DNA from: Bdellovibrio sp. NC01 | Lineage (GTDB): Bacteria; Bdellovibrionota; Bdellovibrionia; Bdellovibrionales; Bdellovibrionaceae | DNA: 64,000 nt | Direction of reading: 5' to 3' | Assembly: GCF_006874625.1 (NCBI RefSeq) | Contig: NZ_CP030034.1 | Location: 2,232,001-2,296,000, forward strand | Shown here: piece by piece, positions 25,775-34,239 of the stretch | Numbering within the stretch: position 1 is the stretch's first letter | Layout: each line of letters starts with the position of its first letter | Notes under the pieces: model-generated | What the model was told of the DNA's origin: nothing | Database searches by the model: none | What the model saw: only the letters and a program-made list of their open reading frames with translations | Program-made: the position numbers and the translations under genes

Positions 25775-26569
25775 TCACAGCATCACGTCGACGAAACGTT
25801 TAAAGAAGCCTTCACCACAACGAGAGGTTTCCTGATAGAACTTCACGGCCTCTTTCGCTTTGGCGCTAATGCCGTCGGCGCTGAAGACGGTTTTTTCTGT
25901 GTAGGTTGCCGTTTTTTCTGCGGTCGATGCGGCACTGCTTGCGGGCGGCGTCTTTGGTTTTTCGTAAACCGGTTTTGCTTCTGCTGCTTTTGCGGCTTCT
26001 GCATTAGCCTTTGCAACTCGCGCGGCTTCCTCCGCACGAGCTTGTGCCGCTTTTGCTTCATGCGCGGCTTTTTCGGCCTGATCTTTTGCGGCGGCTTCCG
26101 CTCGGGCCTTCGCTGCGGCGGCGGCCTTTTCTTTTGCAGCTTGCTCGGCCTTTTCAGCCGCCTCTTTTGCCTGCTTTGCACTGAAGTCTTCCGGCGTCCA
26201 TTTTTTCGGTCCTTCACTTGCCGCTGACTTAGCACTTGTCGCGGTCGTCGTTGCAGTTGTTGCTTTGATCTTTACATCGTATTGTCGACGCGCCATTGGA
26301 TCAGCCAACGTATCGCGTGCGATATTTACTTTCTTTAAGACTTCCGTGGCCGCTTTGCTTTTCACAGGGTCCTGTTGATAGCGGTCAGGATGATAAACTT
26401 TCAAAAGCTTTCGATAAGCCGTTTTGATTTCATCATCCGTCGCGTTCTTGCTAACCCCTAGAATGTCGTAAAAAGAACTATTCGGATTCATGATACGACG
26501 AACTTCATCCGCGGTTTGCGCGAAACCGACAGAAGCAAATAGTAATGAGAAAACTATCAGCCACTTCAT
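25775..26569 (-). CDS. Secreted J-domain protein with Ala-rich coiled coil
   Basis: A 264-residue protein that starts with a signal peptide (KWLIVFSLLFASVGFA). Residues 33-90 form a complete J domain (YDILGVSKNATDDEIKTAYR with HPD at 60-62). A long Ala/Glu/Lys-rich helix or coiled coil (about 125-205) follows, then a short C-terminal domain with one Cys. J domains stimulate DnaK-type ATPases, which live in the cytoplasm, so an exported J protein is unusual. ATG 26569 overlaps the upstream stop as ATGA and has AGGAG before it, so translation is coupled to the gene at 26566. Confidence 0.85.
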   Translation of the reverse strand: MKWLIVFSLLFASVGFAQTADEVRRIMNPNSSFYDILGVSKNATDDEIKTAYRKLLKVYHPDRYQQDPVKSKAATEVLKKVNIARDTLADPMARRQYDVKIKATTATTTATSAKSAASEGPKKWTPEDFSAKQAKEAAEKAEQAAKEKAAAAAKARAEAAAKDQAEKAAHEAKAAQARAEEAARVAKANAEAAKAAEAKPVYEKPKTPPASSAASTAEKTATYTEKTVFSADGISAKAKEAVKFYQETSRCGEGFFKRFVDVML

Positions 26570-28110
26570 TTGCAAACTCCTGCTGTCGACGATTCACGAA
26601 TTGCTTGTGATACTTTTTCCGGTTTTTGTTTGATCATCGTCAACACTTGCTGGCGTTCGTTGGCAGGAAGATCAGACAAATACCCTAAGAACATACCCAT
26701 CTCATCCGAGCTGACTTCTTTTTGGCTTTTCTCTAGCGCTTTTAAGACTTCTTTATCCGCAGAAACCTCTTTCAGTGAAACTGCAAGTGACTTGACACTT
26801 GCAGCTTCCACTTTCGCGCCTTCTGTTGCCACTTTTGAAAGCGAACCTAAGCGCGACGCTTGTGCCGCTTCCTTCATAACTTTCATACCTGTGCCAAACG
26901 GAATAATCGAAACCGCAGAAAAGCCAGCTTCAGCAAGTTCGGAATAAGCTTGTTTTTTTGCTTGATCGGCTTTTGTGAAAGCATCGCCTGAAAGACCTTC
27001 TGCATATGCTGAAGATCTAAGATTGCTTGCATCGACAAAAGAACTATAAGCTTTTGAAGATGCATAAACTGTCTCACCACCACCAACAACAGTTCCGGCA
27101 ATAGCGACACCCGTTGCCACAGTTGTCAGCGTTGTCGCAGCCGCAGTGCCAGACAAGACGACGGCACCCACACCTGCACCAATCCCGGTCACAAGTAAAA
27201 CGCCCCCAACAACCAATCCACCCCAGAAGACGGCTTTATCGATTGTTTCTTGTCGTCCCACTTTGCTGTCGTAACCTTGCAGAATTTTACAAATCAAATC
27301 GGCCGAACCTGGATTTTTTAATAGGTACTCTGCTGTCGCAGCGGGATTAGAGATCACCAAGTTCTGCAGCGACTCTTCAGAAGATTTTCTAGAAAGATCC
27401 GTAAGATAGTCTTCGTGCTTCTTAAGTTCGCCTTGTACTTCTTTAAATGCGTTTTTGACATCGACTTGGGAAATCGCTGATTTAAACTTTCGGTCTTTAA
27501 TTGCATTTGTATAAAACAACAACTCCAGGCCCTGCTGTGCCGGACGAGCTTTTAAATCGCGTTCACGATCCATCAGCTCGACAGCCACATCAAGAGTGTC
27601 CTGACTTGCAGCTTGTTGCCAATATTTCTGCGTATTTTTTAACTGCTGCGAAGCGATTCCTAAAATCTTTTCTTTGGCATCGTCTTGCATACTTTGTTGC
27701 AAGTCCTTACCAAACAGTTGCAGCTTCTTTTCTTGCGCCACAGGCTCGAAACAATCAGCGGGACTTAAGGCTTTGATGTTCAAAGCCTTTGCCAACGCCT
27801 CCGCCACACCTTTCGCGGCGGCCGTTGAAACCACGCACTTATCAAGGCGCGCTTTTAGATCGGTGGCTGTTAAAAGGTTCTGACCTTGTTGCAAAATGAT
27901 TTTGCCTTCAGGTGTTTGCAGTTGGGAGACTTTACTTTTATCGGCCACCAATTTTTGAAATGACGTTTTGAATGACGCTACAACTTTAGGATCATCCATA
28001 TTGGCAGCAGCCCACGCGATCTGCTTTGAATATAACAATTCCAAATCGGAAGCGGCATTTGCCACCGAGTAAGAGAATATTAAAATGATCAGGACGATCC
28101 AGCGCTGCAT
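26566..28110 (-). CDS. Secreted protein with Gly-rich hydrophobic hairpin, unknown
   Basis: A 514-residue protein with signal peptide QRWIVLIILIFSYSVANA. The mature part is mainly helical. Residues about 293-350 form a long Gly/Ala/Val-rich hydrophobic stretch (GGLVVGGVLLVTGIGAGVGA, then a second run) like a membrane-inserting hairpin or glycine zipper. Three Cys lie at KCVVS, ADCFE and near the C-terminus (GVCK). The arrangement recalls pore-forming or polymorphic-toxin leader regions, but I recognise no family. It lies between a regulator (six bases upstream) and the secreted J-domain gene (ATGA overlap). Probable role: an exported effector or envelope protein. Confidence 0.7.
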   Translation of the reverse strand: MQRWIVLIILIFSYSVANAASDLELLYSKQIAWAAANMDDPKVVASFKTSFQKLVADKSKVSQLQTPEGKIILQQGQNLLTATDLKARLDKCVVSTAAAKGVAEALAKALNIKALSPADCFEPVAQEKKLQLFGKDLQQSMQDDAKEKILGIASQQLKNTQKYWQQAASQDTLDVAVELMDRERDLKARPAQQGLELLFYTNAIKDRKFKSAISQVDVKNAFKEVQGELKKHEDYLTDLSRKSSEESLQNLVISNPAATAEYLLKNPGSADLICKILQGYDSKVGRQETIDKAVFWGGLVVGGVLLVTGIGAGVGAVVLSGTAAATTLTTVATGVAIAGTVVGGGETVYASSKAYSSFVDASNLRSSAYAEGLSGDAFTKADQAKKQAYSELAEAGFSAVSIIPFGTGMKVMKEAAQASRLGSLSKVATEGAKVEAASVKSLAVSLKEVSADKEVLKALEKSQKEVSSDEMGMFLGYLSDLPANERQQVLTMIKQKPEKVSQAIRESSTAGVCK

Positions 28111-28116
28111 GTTCTC

Positions 28117-28935
28117 TTATCCCTTTATTGGTCCACGATGAAGACTGACGTTAAATGAAATTGCTTCCGTATTATAGCTGACATCGGTTTCATCTGCGGC
28201 ACGAATCGTTTGAAACAACAGTTCCAAATGGCCTAGGATGATATCCACTTGTCGTGGCGAAACGCGCTTAAAGAACGACGCAAGTTTCGCTTTTTTCATT
28301 GCGAAGAACTGATGACGAACTTGATCAAAACTATCGAGAGCGCCATACAGTTTTTTTAACGACTCCGAATCCGCTTTAGGAAAAACATACTCTGGGAATG
28401 AAGCAAAGGCCTGGCCTTTTTCTTCAAAGGCGACCTTTACGGCTTTGAGATCTTTTAATGCCTCTTCAAGATTTACAAATGAATATGTCGCCATATCTTC
28501 ATGTGACAATCCCTCTCGCGCCAAGGTTAATAGCAAGAACAAGAAATAATGGCCTTCCGATTTTGCGATTACCGCCACCTGACGTTCAGTCAGTTCTTGT
28601 TGAAAACTTTTAAGGTCCGCTTTTTTGACTGCAGTTTTCGAGATTTTGCTGGTTGCCTCTTTAGATTGACTTAAAATACGCGACATCTGTTTTGGAAAAA
28701 GACTCTGACAATAAATTGCGACCAAGCTGTCACCGTCCACTTGAGGCAGAAGGTTTGCCAACTGGTTGATAACCTTTTCAGAAGGTGCCGTCTGATCGGC
28801 TTCGATTTTCATGTAATAGGAATAATTGAAAACCAGATCAGCCCTGGCTTCTAACGCCATATAAAAGGAGCGCGCACTGGTAAAACCCATCTTTGTACGG
28901 ATCCCTTTAAGTGCACTGCCCATCGATTCAGCCAT
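28117..28935 (-). CDS. HTH-type regulator, TIGR02147-like
   Basis: A 272-residue helical protein. Residues 5-60 (SALKGIRTKMGFTSARSFYM ... KIEADQTAPSEKVINQLANL) look like an XRE-type HTH. The remainder, ending AISFNVSLHRGP, resembles the C-terminus of TIGR02147 proteins, although the match is weaker than for the gene at 20792. I chose ATG 28935 (AAGAGAC upstream) because a start at 29049 would extend into the divergent gene. It heads the operon with the hairpin and J-domain proteins and probably controls it. Confidence 0.66.
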   Translation of the reverse strand: MAESMGSALKGIRTKMGFTSARSFYMALEARADLVFNYSYYMKIEADQTAPSEKVINQLANLLPQVDGDSLVAIYCQSLFPKQMSRILSQSKEATSKISKTAVKKADLKSFQQELTERQVAVIAKSEGHYFLFLLLTLAREGLSHEDMATYSFVNLEEALKDLKAVKVAFEEKGQAFASFPEYVFPKADSESLKKLYGALDSFDQVRHQFFAMKKAKLASFFKRVSPRQVDIILGHLELLFQTIRAADETDVSYNTEAISFNVSLHRGPIKG

Positions 28936-29039
28936 GTGTCTCTTATCGGTAGAATGTGTAAAAAAATGAGAGATGCGCGATCGTCTCATCTTGAGATAGA
29001 AGTCCCTCATAAACAAAACAACCGTTCGGGGGAACCTCA

Positions 29040-29429
29040 ATGAAAACACTATTTAATTTCTTCTTATCTTTGGGTCTTTTAATTGCCGCGCAATCGGCTT
29101 CTGCTGAAACAGATTCAAAAGGTGTTCAGTGCGAAACGAAAGTCGCACGCATTGCACGCGCTTATTTCGCGATCGTCGATACGTCATCAAAAGTTGACTT
29201 CGTTATCTCTAGCAAAGATCAAATCAACGTACAAAATTTTAAGAACACAACACCGGGCTCTTACAACCAAGAGTATCTGGCTGATGTGCAAATTAAATTT
29301 GATCGTTCTAACAAATGGGCACCTGAACAGGATCAAAAAGTTCGCTTGAAGCTTACAGGCGATTACGATTGCGATAATTTGAAAGTTAAAAACATCAAAG
29401 CAATGGGTGGCGTGGAGCGCGTCGACTAA
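29040..29429 (+). CDS. Small secreted protein, unknown
   Basis: A 129-residue protein with signal peptide KTLFNFFLSLGLLIAAQSASA. The mature part is beta-rich with two Cys (VQCETK and YDCDN), likely one disulfide. GGGGGAA gives a good ribosome site. It diverges from the regulator at 28935 over about 100 bases that must hold both promoters, so it may be controlled by that regulator. No known family. Confidence 0.76.
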   Translation: MKTLFNFFLSLGLLIAAQSASAETDSKGVQCETKVARIARAYFAIVDTSSKVDFVISSKDQINVQNFKNTTPGSYNQEYLADVQIKFDRSNKWAPEQDQKVRLKLTGDYDCDNLKVKNIKAMGGVERVD

Positions 29430-29470
29430 AATAGTTGCTTTTTGGTTTGAAGCCTACAAGGATGCTAGGC

Positions 29471-30178
29471 ATGTCTACAGAAACGCAAAAACCTGAAAAT
29501 AGCTGGCTGAATCTGATTTTTAATATCGTTTTGCCAGTTTTAATTCTGAATAAACTAACGAAGTATTTGGGCCCATTGGCAGCATTGCTATTGGCCCTTG
29601 CCTTTCCGTTGTGCTACGGCGCATACGATCTCGCAAAACGCAAAAAAGTAAATGCTTTTTCAGCCTTGGGTCTTTTGAACGTCAGCTTAACTGGCGGCTT
29701 GGCCTTGATGGGTATCCACGGCTTCTGGTTCGCAGTGAAAGAAGCAGCTTTCCCAGCTCTTGTGGGACTGTTCGTTTTCGGCTCTGCCTTCACAAAAAAG
29801 CCATTCATCGAAGCTATTTTCTTAAATCCAGGCGTGATGAAAGTTGATCTGCTTGAAGAACGTTTGCAACAAAATGGCAAACAAGTTGAATTCCACGCGC
29901 ACTTAAAAAAAGCAACAATGTGGCTGTCGCTGTCATTCGTATTTAGTGCCGTGTGCAACTTCGTCTTAGCAGAAAGAATTTTCCTGAACATCGATAAAGC
30001 TCTGTCACCAGAAGCTCAGTCAGTCATCTTGAACGAACAAATCGCAAAAATGACAACATGGTCAATGGCCATCATCATGGTCCCATCCATGATCTTCCTA
30101 CTAGGAATCTTCTGGTACCTCATGCGCGGAGTAAAACAGTACTCCGGCCTAACAACCGACGATCTAATGAAGACGTAA
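29471..30178 (+). CDS. VC0807-like membrane protein
   Basis: A 235-residue membrane protein with six likely helices. The first half (PVLILNKLTKYLGPLAALLL, then LCYGAYDLAKRKKVNAFSAL) matches the VC0807 / septation-protein-A-like group. A polar middle section (residues about 120-150) joins two more helices. I chose ATG 29471, with AAGGA nine bases upstream; ATG 29462 and 29435 are alternatives. Function unknown. The terminator hairpin overlaps its last codons. Confidence 0.75.
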   Translation: MSTETQKPENSWLNLIFNIVLPVLILNKLTKYLGPLAALLLALAFPLCYGAYDLAKRKKVNAFSALGLLNVSLTGGLALMGIHGFWFAVKEAAFPALVGLFVFGSAFTKKPFIEAIFLNPGVMKVDLLEERLQQNGKQVEFHAHLKKATMWLSLSFVFSAVCNFVLAERIFLNIDKALSPEAQSVILNEQIAKMTTWSMAIIMVPSMIFLLGIFWYLMRGVKQYSGLTTDDLMKT

Positions 30179-30191
30179 CAACGTCTTCATT
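30166..30191 (+). terminator. Terminator hairpin overlapping the stop codon
   Basis: AATGAAGACGT-AACA-ACGTCTTCATT is an 11-bp perfect stem followed by TTATTTC. The TAA stop (30176-30178) is at the loop edge, so the last codons of the gene at 29471 form the left arm. Confidence 0.85.
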
Positions 30192-30240
30192 TTATTTCTT
30201 CAAAAAACTCAGAATTTAAAATCGCAAAACCGAAAACCAA

Positions 30241-30361
30241 GGTTGATCAAAAAGGTTCGAGCGCAAGGCGGAGGGATTTCCCGCAGCGCAGGCGTGCTAC
30301 AGGCACGTCGGAGCGAGGACAAAGCCCGACAACGCAGTCGATCGGGCCTTTTTCATCAACC
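30241..30361. repeat. Structured 121-bp intergenic element with inverted ends
   Basis: GGTTGATCAAAAAGG (30241-30255) and CCTTTTTCATCAACC (30347-30361) are inverted copies with one mismatch. Between them lie CGTGC-TACAG-GCACG, GGGA-TT-TCCC and GCCCGA with TCGGGC (30323-30346), the last followed by CTTTTTC. The G+C content is higher than the flanks. It looks like a dispersed palindromic element or a structured RNA, and its end also gives a T-run for a + strand terminator. It ends three bases from the stop of the proline-rich gene. Confidence 0.55.
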
Positions 30362-30364
30362 GCC

Positions 30365-31093
30365 TTAAAACTCACCTTCTTCACCGAATGGTGGAGGTGG
30401 CGGCGGTGCAGAGAAATCATTCGGGAACGCATCATCACCACCGAAACCTGGAGGTGGTGGTGGCGGTGGAGGTGGTGGCACATCTCCGAAATCTTCAGGA
30501 AGGTTTGGTGCTGGCACGTAGCCGCCCCCGCCCCCGCTGAAATCGTCGAATGTTGGTGGTGGTGGGAAATTGCTTCCGCCGCCAAAGGAAGGACTGCTTC
30601 CGCCTGATGAACCGGCGTTGCTGCCGAATTTAGGTTTGGCTCCGAAAGCGGCGCGCTTACGATAGTCATAACGCGGTCTTTCGCTATCCAAACCCAACTC
30701 TTGCGCTTCGGTCGGCAGCTTTTTGTCCTCACGGGAAAGCTTTTCTTCGTTCGCTTTTTCTAAACTGTACGACTTACGGGTTTTTTCATACTCCGTAGCA
30801 ACTTCTTTCTTAGCAGCTGCATCAGCGCGGAATTCCGGGCCGTCGTCAGTCATCTCTTTTTCTTTTTTGGTTTTTTTATAATCGTCGAGCTGGCGGTGGC
30901 GTTGTGCCTCCCATTGATCCAACTCTTCATAGAACGCTCTTTCGCCCCTCTGACGGGCTTTATCGAACTGCTCGTTCTCGTTTTGATGCTCAGCGAAACC
31001 GCGCAGACGCGTTTCTTCCTTCCCCGCGGCATAGGCAGCCCGTGAGATCGAAGTCAGAAACATTAGAAAAATGAGTTTTTTCGAAAGAGACAT
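30365..31093 (-). CDS. Secreted protein with charged coil and poly-proline tail
   Basis: A 242-residue protein. A signal peptide (KKLIFLMFLTSISRAAYA) is followed by a highly charged helical region (residues about 25-140, Glu/Lys/Arg-rich) and a low-complexity C-terminus of Gly/Ser and proline runs (FGDVPPPPPPPPPPGFGG and APPPPPPFGEEGEF). Poly-proline of this kind forms stiff, extended helices and can bind other proteins. No enzyme motif is seen. The start is at 31093 with a weak ribosome site. It diverges from sohB; function unknown. Confidence 0.75.
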   Translation of the reverse strand: MSLSKKLIFLMFLTSISRAAYAAGKEETRLRGFAEHQNENEQFDKARQRGERAFYEELDQWEAQRHRQLDDYKKTKKEKEMTDDGPEFRADAAAKKEVATEYEKTRKSYSLEKANEEKLSREDKKLPTEAQELGLDSERPRYDYRKRAAFGAKPKFGSNAGSSGGSSPSFGGGSNFPPPPTFDDFSGGGGGYVPAPNLPEDFGDVPPPPPPPPPPGFGGDDAFPNDFSAPPPPPPFGEEGEF

Positions 31094-31206
31094 CTGCCGC
31101 CCAGTCTACCAGGCCCTTCTCTTTTTTTTGAGCAAACAAAAAAGATGCTCGACCTTTGGCCTATTCCTTAATAACTTAGGCCCTTGCTTCATAAGGAGTA
31201 AACATC

Positions 31207-32229
31207 ATGGACGCAATGCAAAGCATCGGAGTTTTTGCCGCAGAGACCTTTCTGATCCTGTTTGCCATCATCGCAGTGATTCTTGTGATCGCGATGGTTG
31301 CCGCCAAAGCTGCCGGCCAAAAATCAGAAATCCAAGTGGAACTTTTGCATAAGAAATACAAGAACTTCCGCAACCTTCTTCAAGCTCATACTTCAAACAA
31401 AAACGAACGCAAAGAGATGAAGAAGAAACTGAAAGCGGAACAAAAAGAGTCTGCTGACAAATCTCGTGCGCACGAAAAGAAAATCTTCGTGATCGACTTC
31501 GAAGGCGATGTGAAAGCATCTGCTGTTGAAAACTTGCGTGAAGAAGTGACTGCGATTTTAACAAGCGCGACTCCACAGGACGAAGTTGTCGTTCGCATTG
31601 AGAGCCCAGGCGGCGTAGTTCATGGCTACGGTCTTGCGGCTTCACAACTTTTGCGCATCCGTGAAAAGAATATTCCATTAACTGTGTGCGTGGATAAAGT
31701 GGCTGCCAGCGGTGGTTACTTGATGTCTGTAACTGCTAACAAAATCATGTCGGCTCCATTTGCAATCGTTGGCTCAATTGGAGTCGTGGCGCAAGTTCCG
31801 AACTTCCATCGCGTTCTTAAAAAACACGATGTCGATGTGAAAGAATACACGGCTGGTGAGTTTAAACGCACGGTCAGCTTGCTTGGCGAGATCACACCAA
31901 AAGGTGAAGAGAAATTTAAACAACAACTTGAGGAAACTCACGTATTGTTCAAGAGTTTCGTACAAAAATTCCGTCCTCAATTGAATCTTTCTGAGGTTGC
32001 AACGGGCGAATACTGGTATGGTGAACAGGCTATCACAAAAGGCCTTGTCGATGAGATTCGAACAAGTGACGACTATTTGATGAGTCTTGCGGATAAACAC
32101 CAAATTATTAAAGTAACTTTTGAACACCACGAAAGCATCAGCGACAAGCTGACTGGCATTATCGGGAAAGCGTTTAAAAAAGGCGCTCTTTCAATTGTTG
32201 AAGAACTTGAAACTCGTCGCTTCCTCTAA
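31207..32229 (+). CDS. sohB: SohB-type inner-membrane signal peptide peptidase
   Basis: A 340-residue peptidase of family S49 (E. coli SohB is 349). An N-terminal membrane anchor (residues 8-35) and a charged linker precede the peptidase domain. The catalytic Ser is S168 in KVAASGGYL and the Lys is K220 in AGEFKRTV. RIESPGGVVHGYG is a conserved substrate-groove segment. The enzyme probably degrades cleaved signal peptides or membrane fragments on the periplasmic side. AAGGAG precedes the ATG. Only 20 bases separate it from the peptide ABC transporter genes, so it may head that operon. Confidence 0.93.
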   Translation: MDAMQSIGVFAAETFLILFAIIAVILVIAMVAAKAAGQKSEIQVELLHKKYKNFRNLLQAHTSNKNERKEMKKKLKAEQKESADKSRAHEKKIFVIDFEGDVKASAVENLREEVTAILTSATPQDEVVVRIESPGGVVHGYGLAASQLLRIREKNIPLTVCVDKVAASGGYLMSVTANKIMSAPFAIVGSIGVVAQVPNFHRVLKKHDVDVKEYTAGEFKRTVSLLGEITPKGEEKFKQQLEETHVLFKSFVQKFRPQLNLSEVATGEYWYGEQAITKGLVDEIRTSDDYLMSLADKHQIIKVTFEHHESISDKLTGIIGKAFKKGALSIVEELETRRFL

Positions 32230-32249
32230 GCTTTAAGGAAAACTGATAA

Positions 32250-33212
32250 GTGCAAAATATCGTTGAAGTAAAAAATCTTGAAACGACTTTTACAACCAAA
32301 GCCGGTCCATTCAAAGCTGTGAACAATATCAGCTATGAAATTCCTAAAGGTAAAACTTTAGGTATCGTGGGCGAATCCGGCTCTGGTAAATCAGTCACGT
32401 CTTACTCGATCATGCGTTTGATCGGCTCTCCAGGCAAAGTGACTGGGGGCCAGGTTCTTTTGAACGGTCGAGATCTGATGAAACTTTCAGAGCCGCAAAT
32501 GGAAGAAGTTCGTGGTGGCGAAATGGCCATGATCTTCCAAGAACCGATGACGGCATTAAATCCTGTGCTTACGATCGGCTTCCAAATGGACGAGCAGATC
32601 ATGAAACACAAAAAATGCTCGCAAAAGGAATCTAAAGAGCGCGCCATTGAAATGTTGCGCCTGGTGGGCATCCCTTCTCCGGAAGAACGTTACAACTCCT
32701 ATCCGCACCAACTTTCTGGCGGTATGAGACAACGTGCGATGATCGCGATGGCTTTATCGTGTGATCCAACATTCTTGATCGCCGATGAGCCGACAACGGC
32801 TTTGGACGTAACAATCCAAGCACAGATTTTGGAATTGATCCAAAACCTGCAAGAAAAATTCAACATGACGGTTCAGTTCATCACGCACGATTTGGGTGTG
32901 ATCTCTGAAATCTCTGACAACGTTTTGGTGATGTACGGCGGTCAAACTTGTGAACAATCTGAAACTCAAGATTTGTTCTTGAACCCGCACCACCCCTACA
33001 CGGCGGCTTTGATTGCGTCTCGTCCTAAATTTGGTGAGCGCACAAAGCGTCTGACGGCGATTGAAGGCAGCGTTCCTGCTCCTCATGAATTACCAGCGGG
33101 CTGCCCGTTTGTGAATCGTTGTCCACGCGCGGTCAGCGAATGTCCTGCAATTAAACCTCAACTTCTTGAAGTGTCTCCAGGTCACAAAGTGGCTTGCTTC
33201 AATCCTCTGTAA
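32250..33212 (+). CDS. Oligopeptide/dipeptide ABC transporter ATP-binding protein (OppD/DppD)
   Basis: A 320-residue ATPase of the peptide importer. Walker A is [10 protein letters not shown], the signature is LSGGMRQR, and Walker B is [11 protein letters not shown]. The C-terminal extension has the Cys cluster typical of OppD/DppD ([19 protein letters not shown] ... ACFNPL). The start is a GTG with AAGGAA about ten bases before. It pairs with the ATPase at 33224. Energises import of peptides bound by the protein at 34240. Confidence 0.93.
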   Translation: MQNIVEVKNLETTFTTKAGPFKAVNNISYEIPKGKTLGIVGESGSGKSVTSYSIMRLIGSPGKVTGGQVLLNGRDLMKLSEPQMEEVRGGEMAMIFQEPMTALNPVLTIGFQMDEQIMKHKKCSQKESKERAIEMLRLVGIPSPEERYNSYPHQLSGGMRQRAMIAMALSCDPTFLIADEPTTALDVTIQAQILELIQNLQEKFNMTVQFITHDLGVISEISDNVLVMYGGQTCEQSETQDLFLNPHHPYTAALIASRPKFGERTKRLTAIEGSVPAPHELPAGCPFVNRCPRAVSECPAIKPQLLEVSPGHKVACFNPL

Positions 33213-33223
33213 AGGAATCAAAA

Positions 33224-34213
33224 ATGGTGAACGATATCATTCTTGAAGCAAAAAATATTAAGAAGCACTTCCCAATTAAAAAGGGCTTGTTCCTTCGCGA
33301 AGTGGCAAGTGTCAAAGCTGTCGACGACGTTTCTTTGATCGTACGCAAAGGTGAAACTTTGGGTCTAGTTGGAGAATCTGGCTGTGGCAAATCCACTTTG
33401 GGCCGTACGTTGATTCGTCTTTACGAACCTACTGCTGGCGACATCAGCTTTGATGGTCAGAACTTTTTGACTTTAAAAGGTGAAGACCTTCGTAAAAAAC
33501 GTAAGAACATGCAAATGATCTTCCAAGATCCGTATGCTTCTTTGGACCCGCGTATGACTGTGGGCCAAATCATTCGTCAGCCTATGGACATTCACAATGT
33601 CGGATCTGACAGCGAACGCACACAACGTGTGCTTGAATTGATCGAACTTGTGGGCCTTCGCAAATCGGCTGTGAATCGCTACCCGCATGAATTTTCAGGC
33701 GGTCAACGTCAGCGTATTTCAATTGCTCGCGCGATTGCTTTAAATCCTGAATTGATCATCTGCGACGAGCCCGTTTCTGCCTTGGACGTTTCCATCCAAG
33801 CTCAGATCTTGAACTTGCTTGAAGATCTACAAGAAAAATTGGGTCTGACTTATATCTTTATTTCCCATGACCTTTCAGTGATCGAACACGTTTGTGATCG
33901 TATCGCCGTTATGTATCTTGGTAAAATTGTCGAGATCGCAAGTCGTGACGAATTGTTCGCAAATCCAAGACACCCCTACACTCAAGCTTTGATCCAAGCG
34001 ATTCCTCGTGTGGGTCAGGGTAAAAAGAAGATGAAAAAATCTTTGGGTGGAGAAGTTCCAAGTCCCATCAACCCGCCATCAGGCTGCTCGTTCCATACTC
34101 GTTGTCCTTATAAAATGGACATCTGTGTGCAGAAGACGCCGGTTCTTGAAGGCGCGGGAACTCACCAGAAAGCTTGTTGGCTGACGACAGCTCCAAGCAT
34201 GAAGGCAGAATAG
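33224..34213 (+). CDS. Oligopeptide/dipeptide ABC transporter ATP-binding protein (OppF/DppF)
   Basis: A 329-residue partner ATPase. Walker A is [11 protein letters not shown], the signature FSGGQRQR, and Walker [13 protein letters not shown]. The C-terminal Cys-rich segment ([16 protein letters not shown] ... ACWL) matches OppF/DppF. I chose ATG 33224 with AAAGGAA upstream; a start at 33194 would overlap the previous gene for no reason. It forms a heterodimer with the ATPase just upstream. Confidence 0.93.
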   Translation: MVNDIILEAKNIKKHFPIKKGLFLREVASVKAVDDVSLIVRKGETLGLVGESGCGKSTLGRTLIRLYEPTAGDISFDGQNFLTLKGEDLRKKRKNMQMIFQDPYASLDPRMTVGQIIRQPMDIHNVGSDSERTQRVLELIELVGLRKSAVNRYPHEFSGGQRQRISIARAIALNPELIICDEPVSALDVSIQAQILNLLEDLQEKLGLTYIFISHDLSVIEHVCDRIAVMYLGKIVEIASRDELFANPRHPYTQALIQAIPRVGQGKKKMKKSLGGEVPSPINPPSGCSFHTRCPYKMDICVQKTPVLEGAGTHQKACWLTTAPSMKAE

Positions 34214-34239
34214 ATTTTAAAATCAACAAGGAGTAATAA

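Noticed and set aside
25736-26227. Cys/Phe-rich open frame (163 codons) on the + strand
   Set aside because: It mirrors the Ala/Lys/Glu-rich coil of the secreted J-domain gene; composition is an artefact of that strand.
26566-28110. Colicin-type pore-forming toxin with immunity gene
   Set aside because: The hydrophobic hairpin is suggestive, but there is no recognised colicin domain and no small multi-helix immunity protein next to it.
30253-30261. tRNA T-loop-like GGTTCGAGC
   Set aside because: No acceptor, D or anticodon arms fit around it; it belongs to the structured intergenic element.
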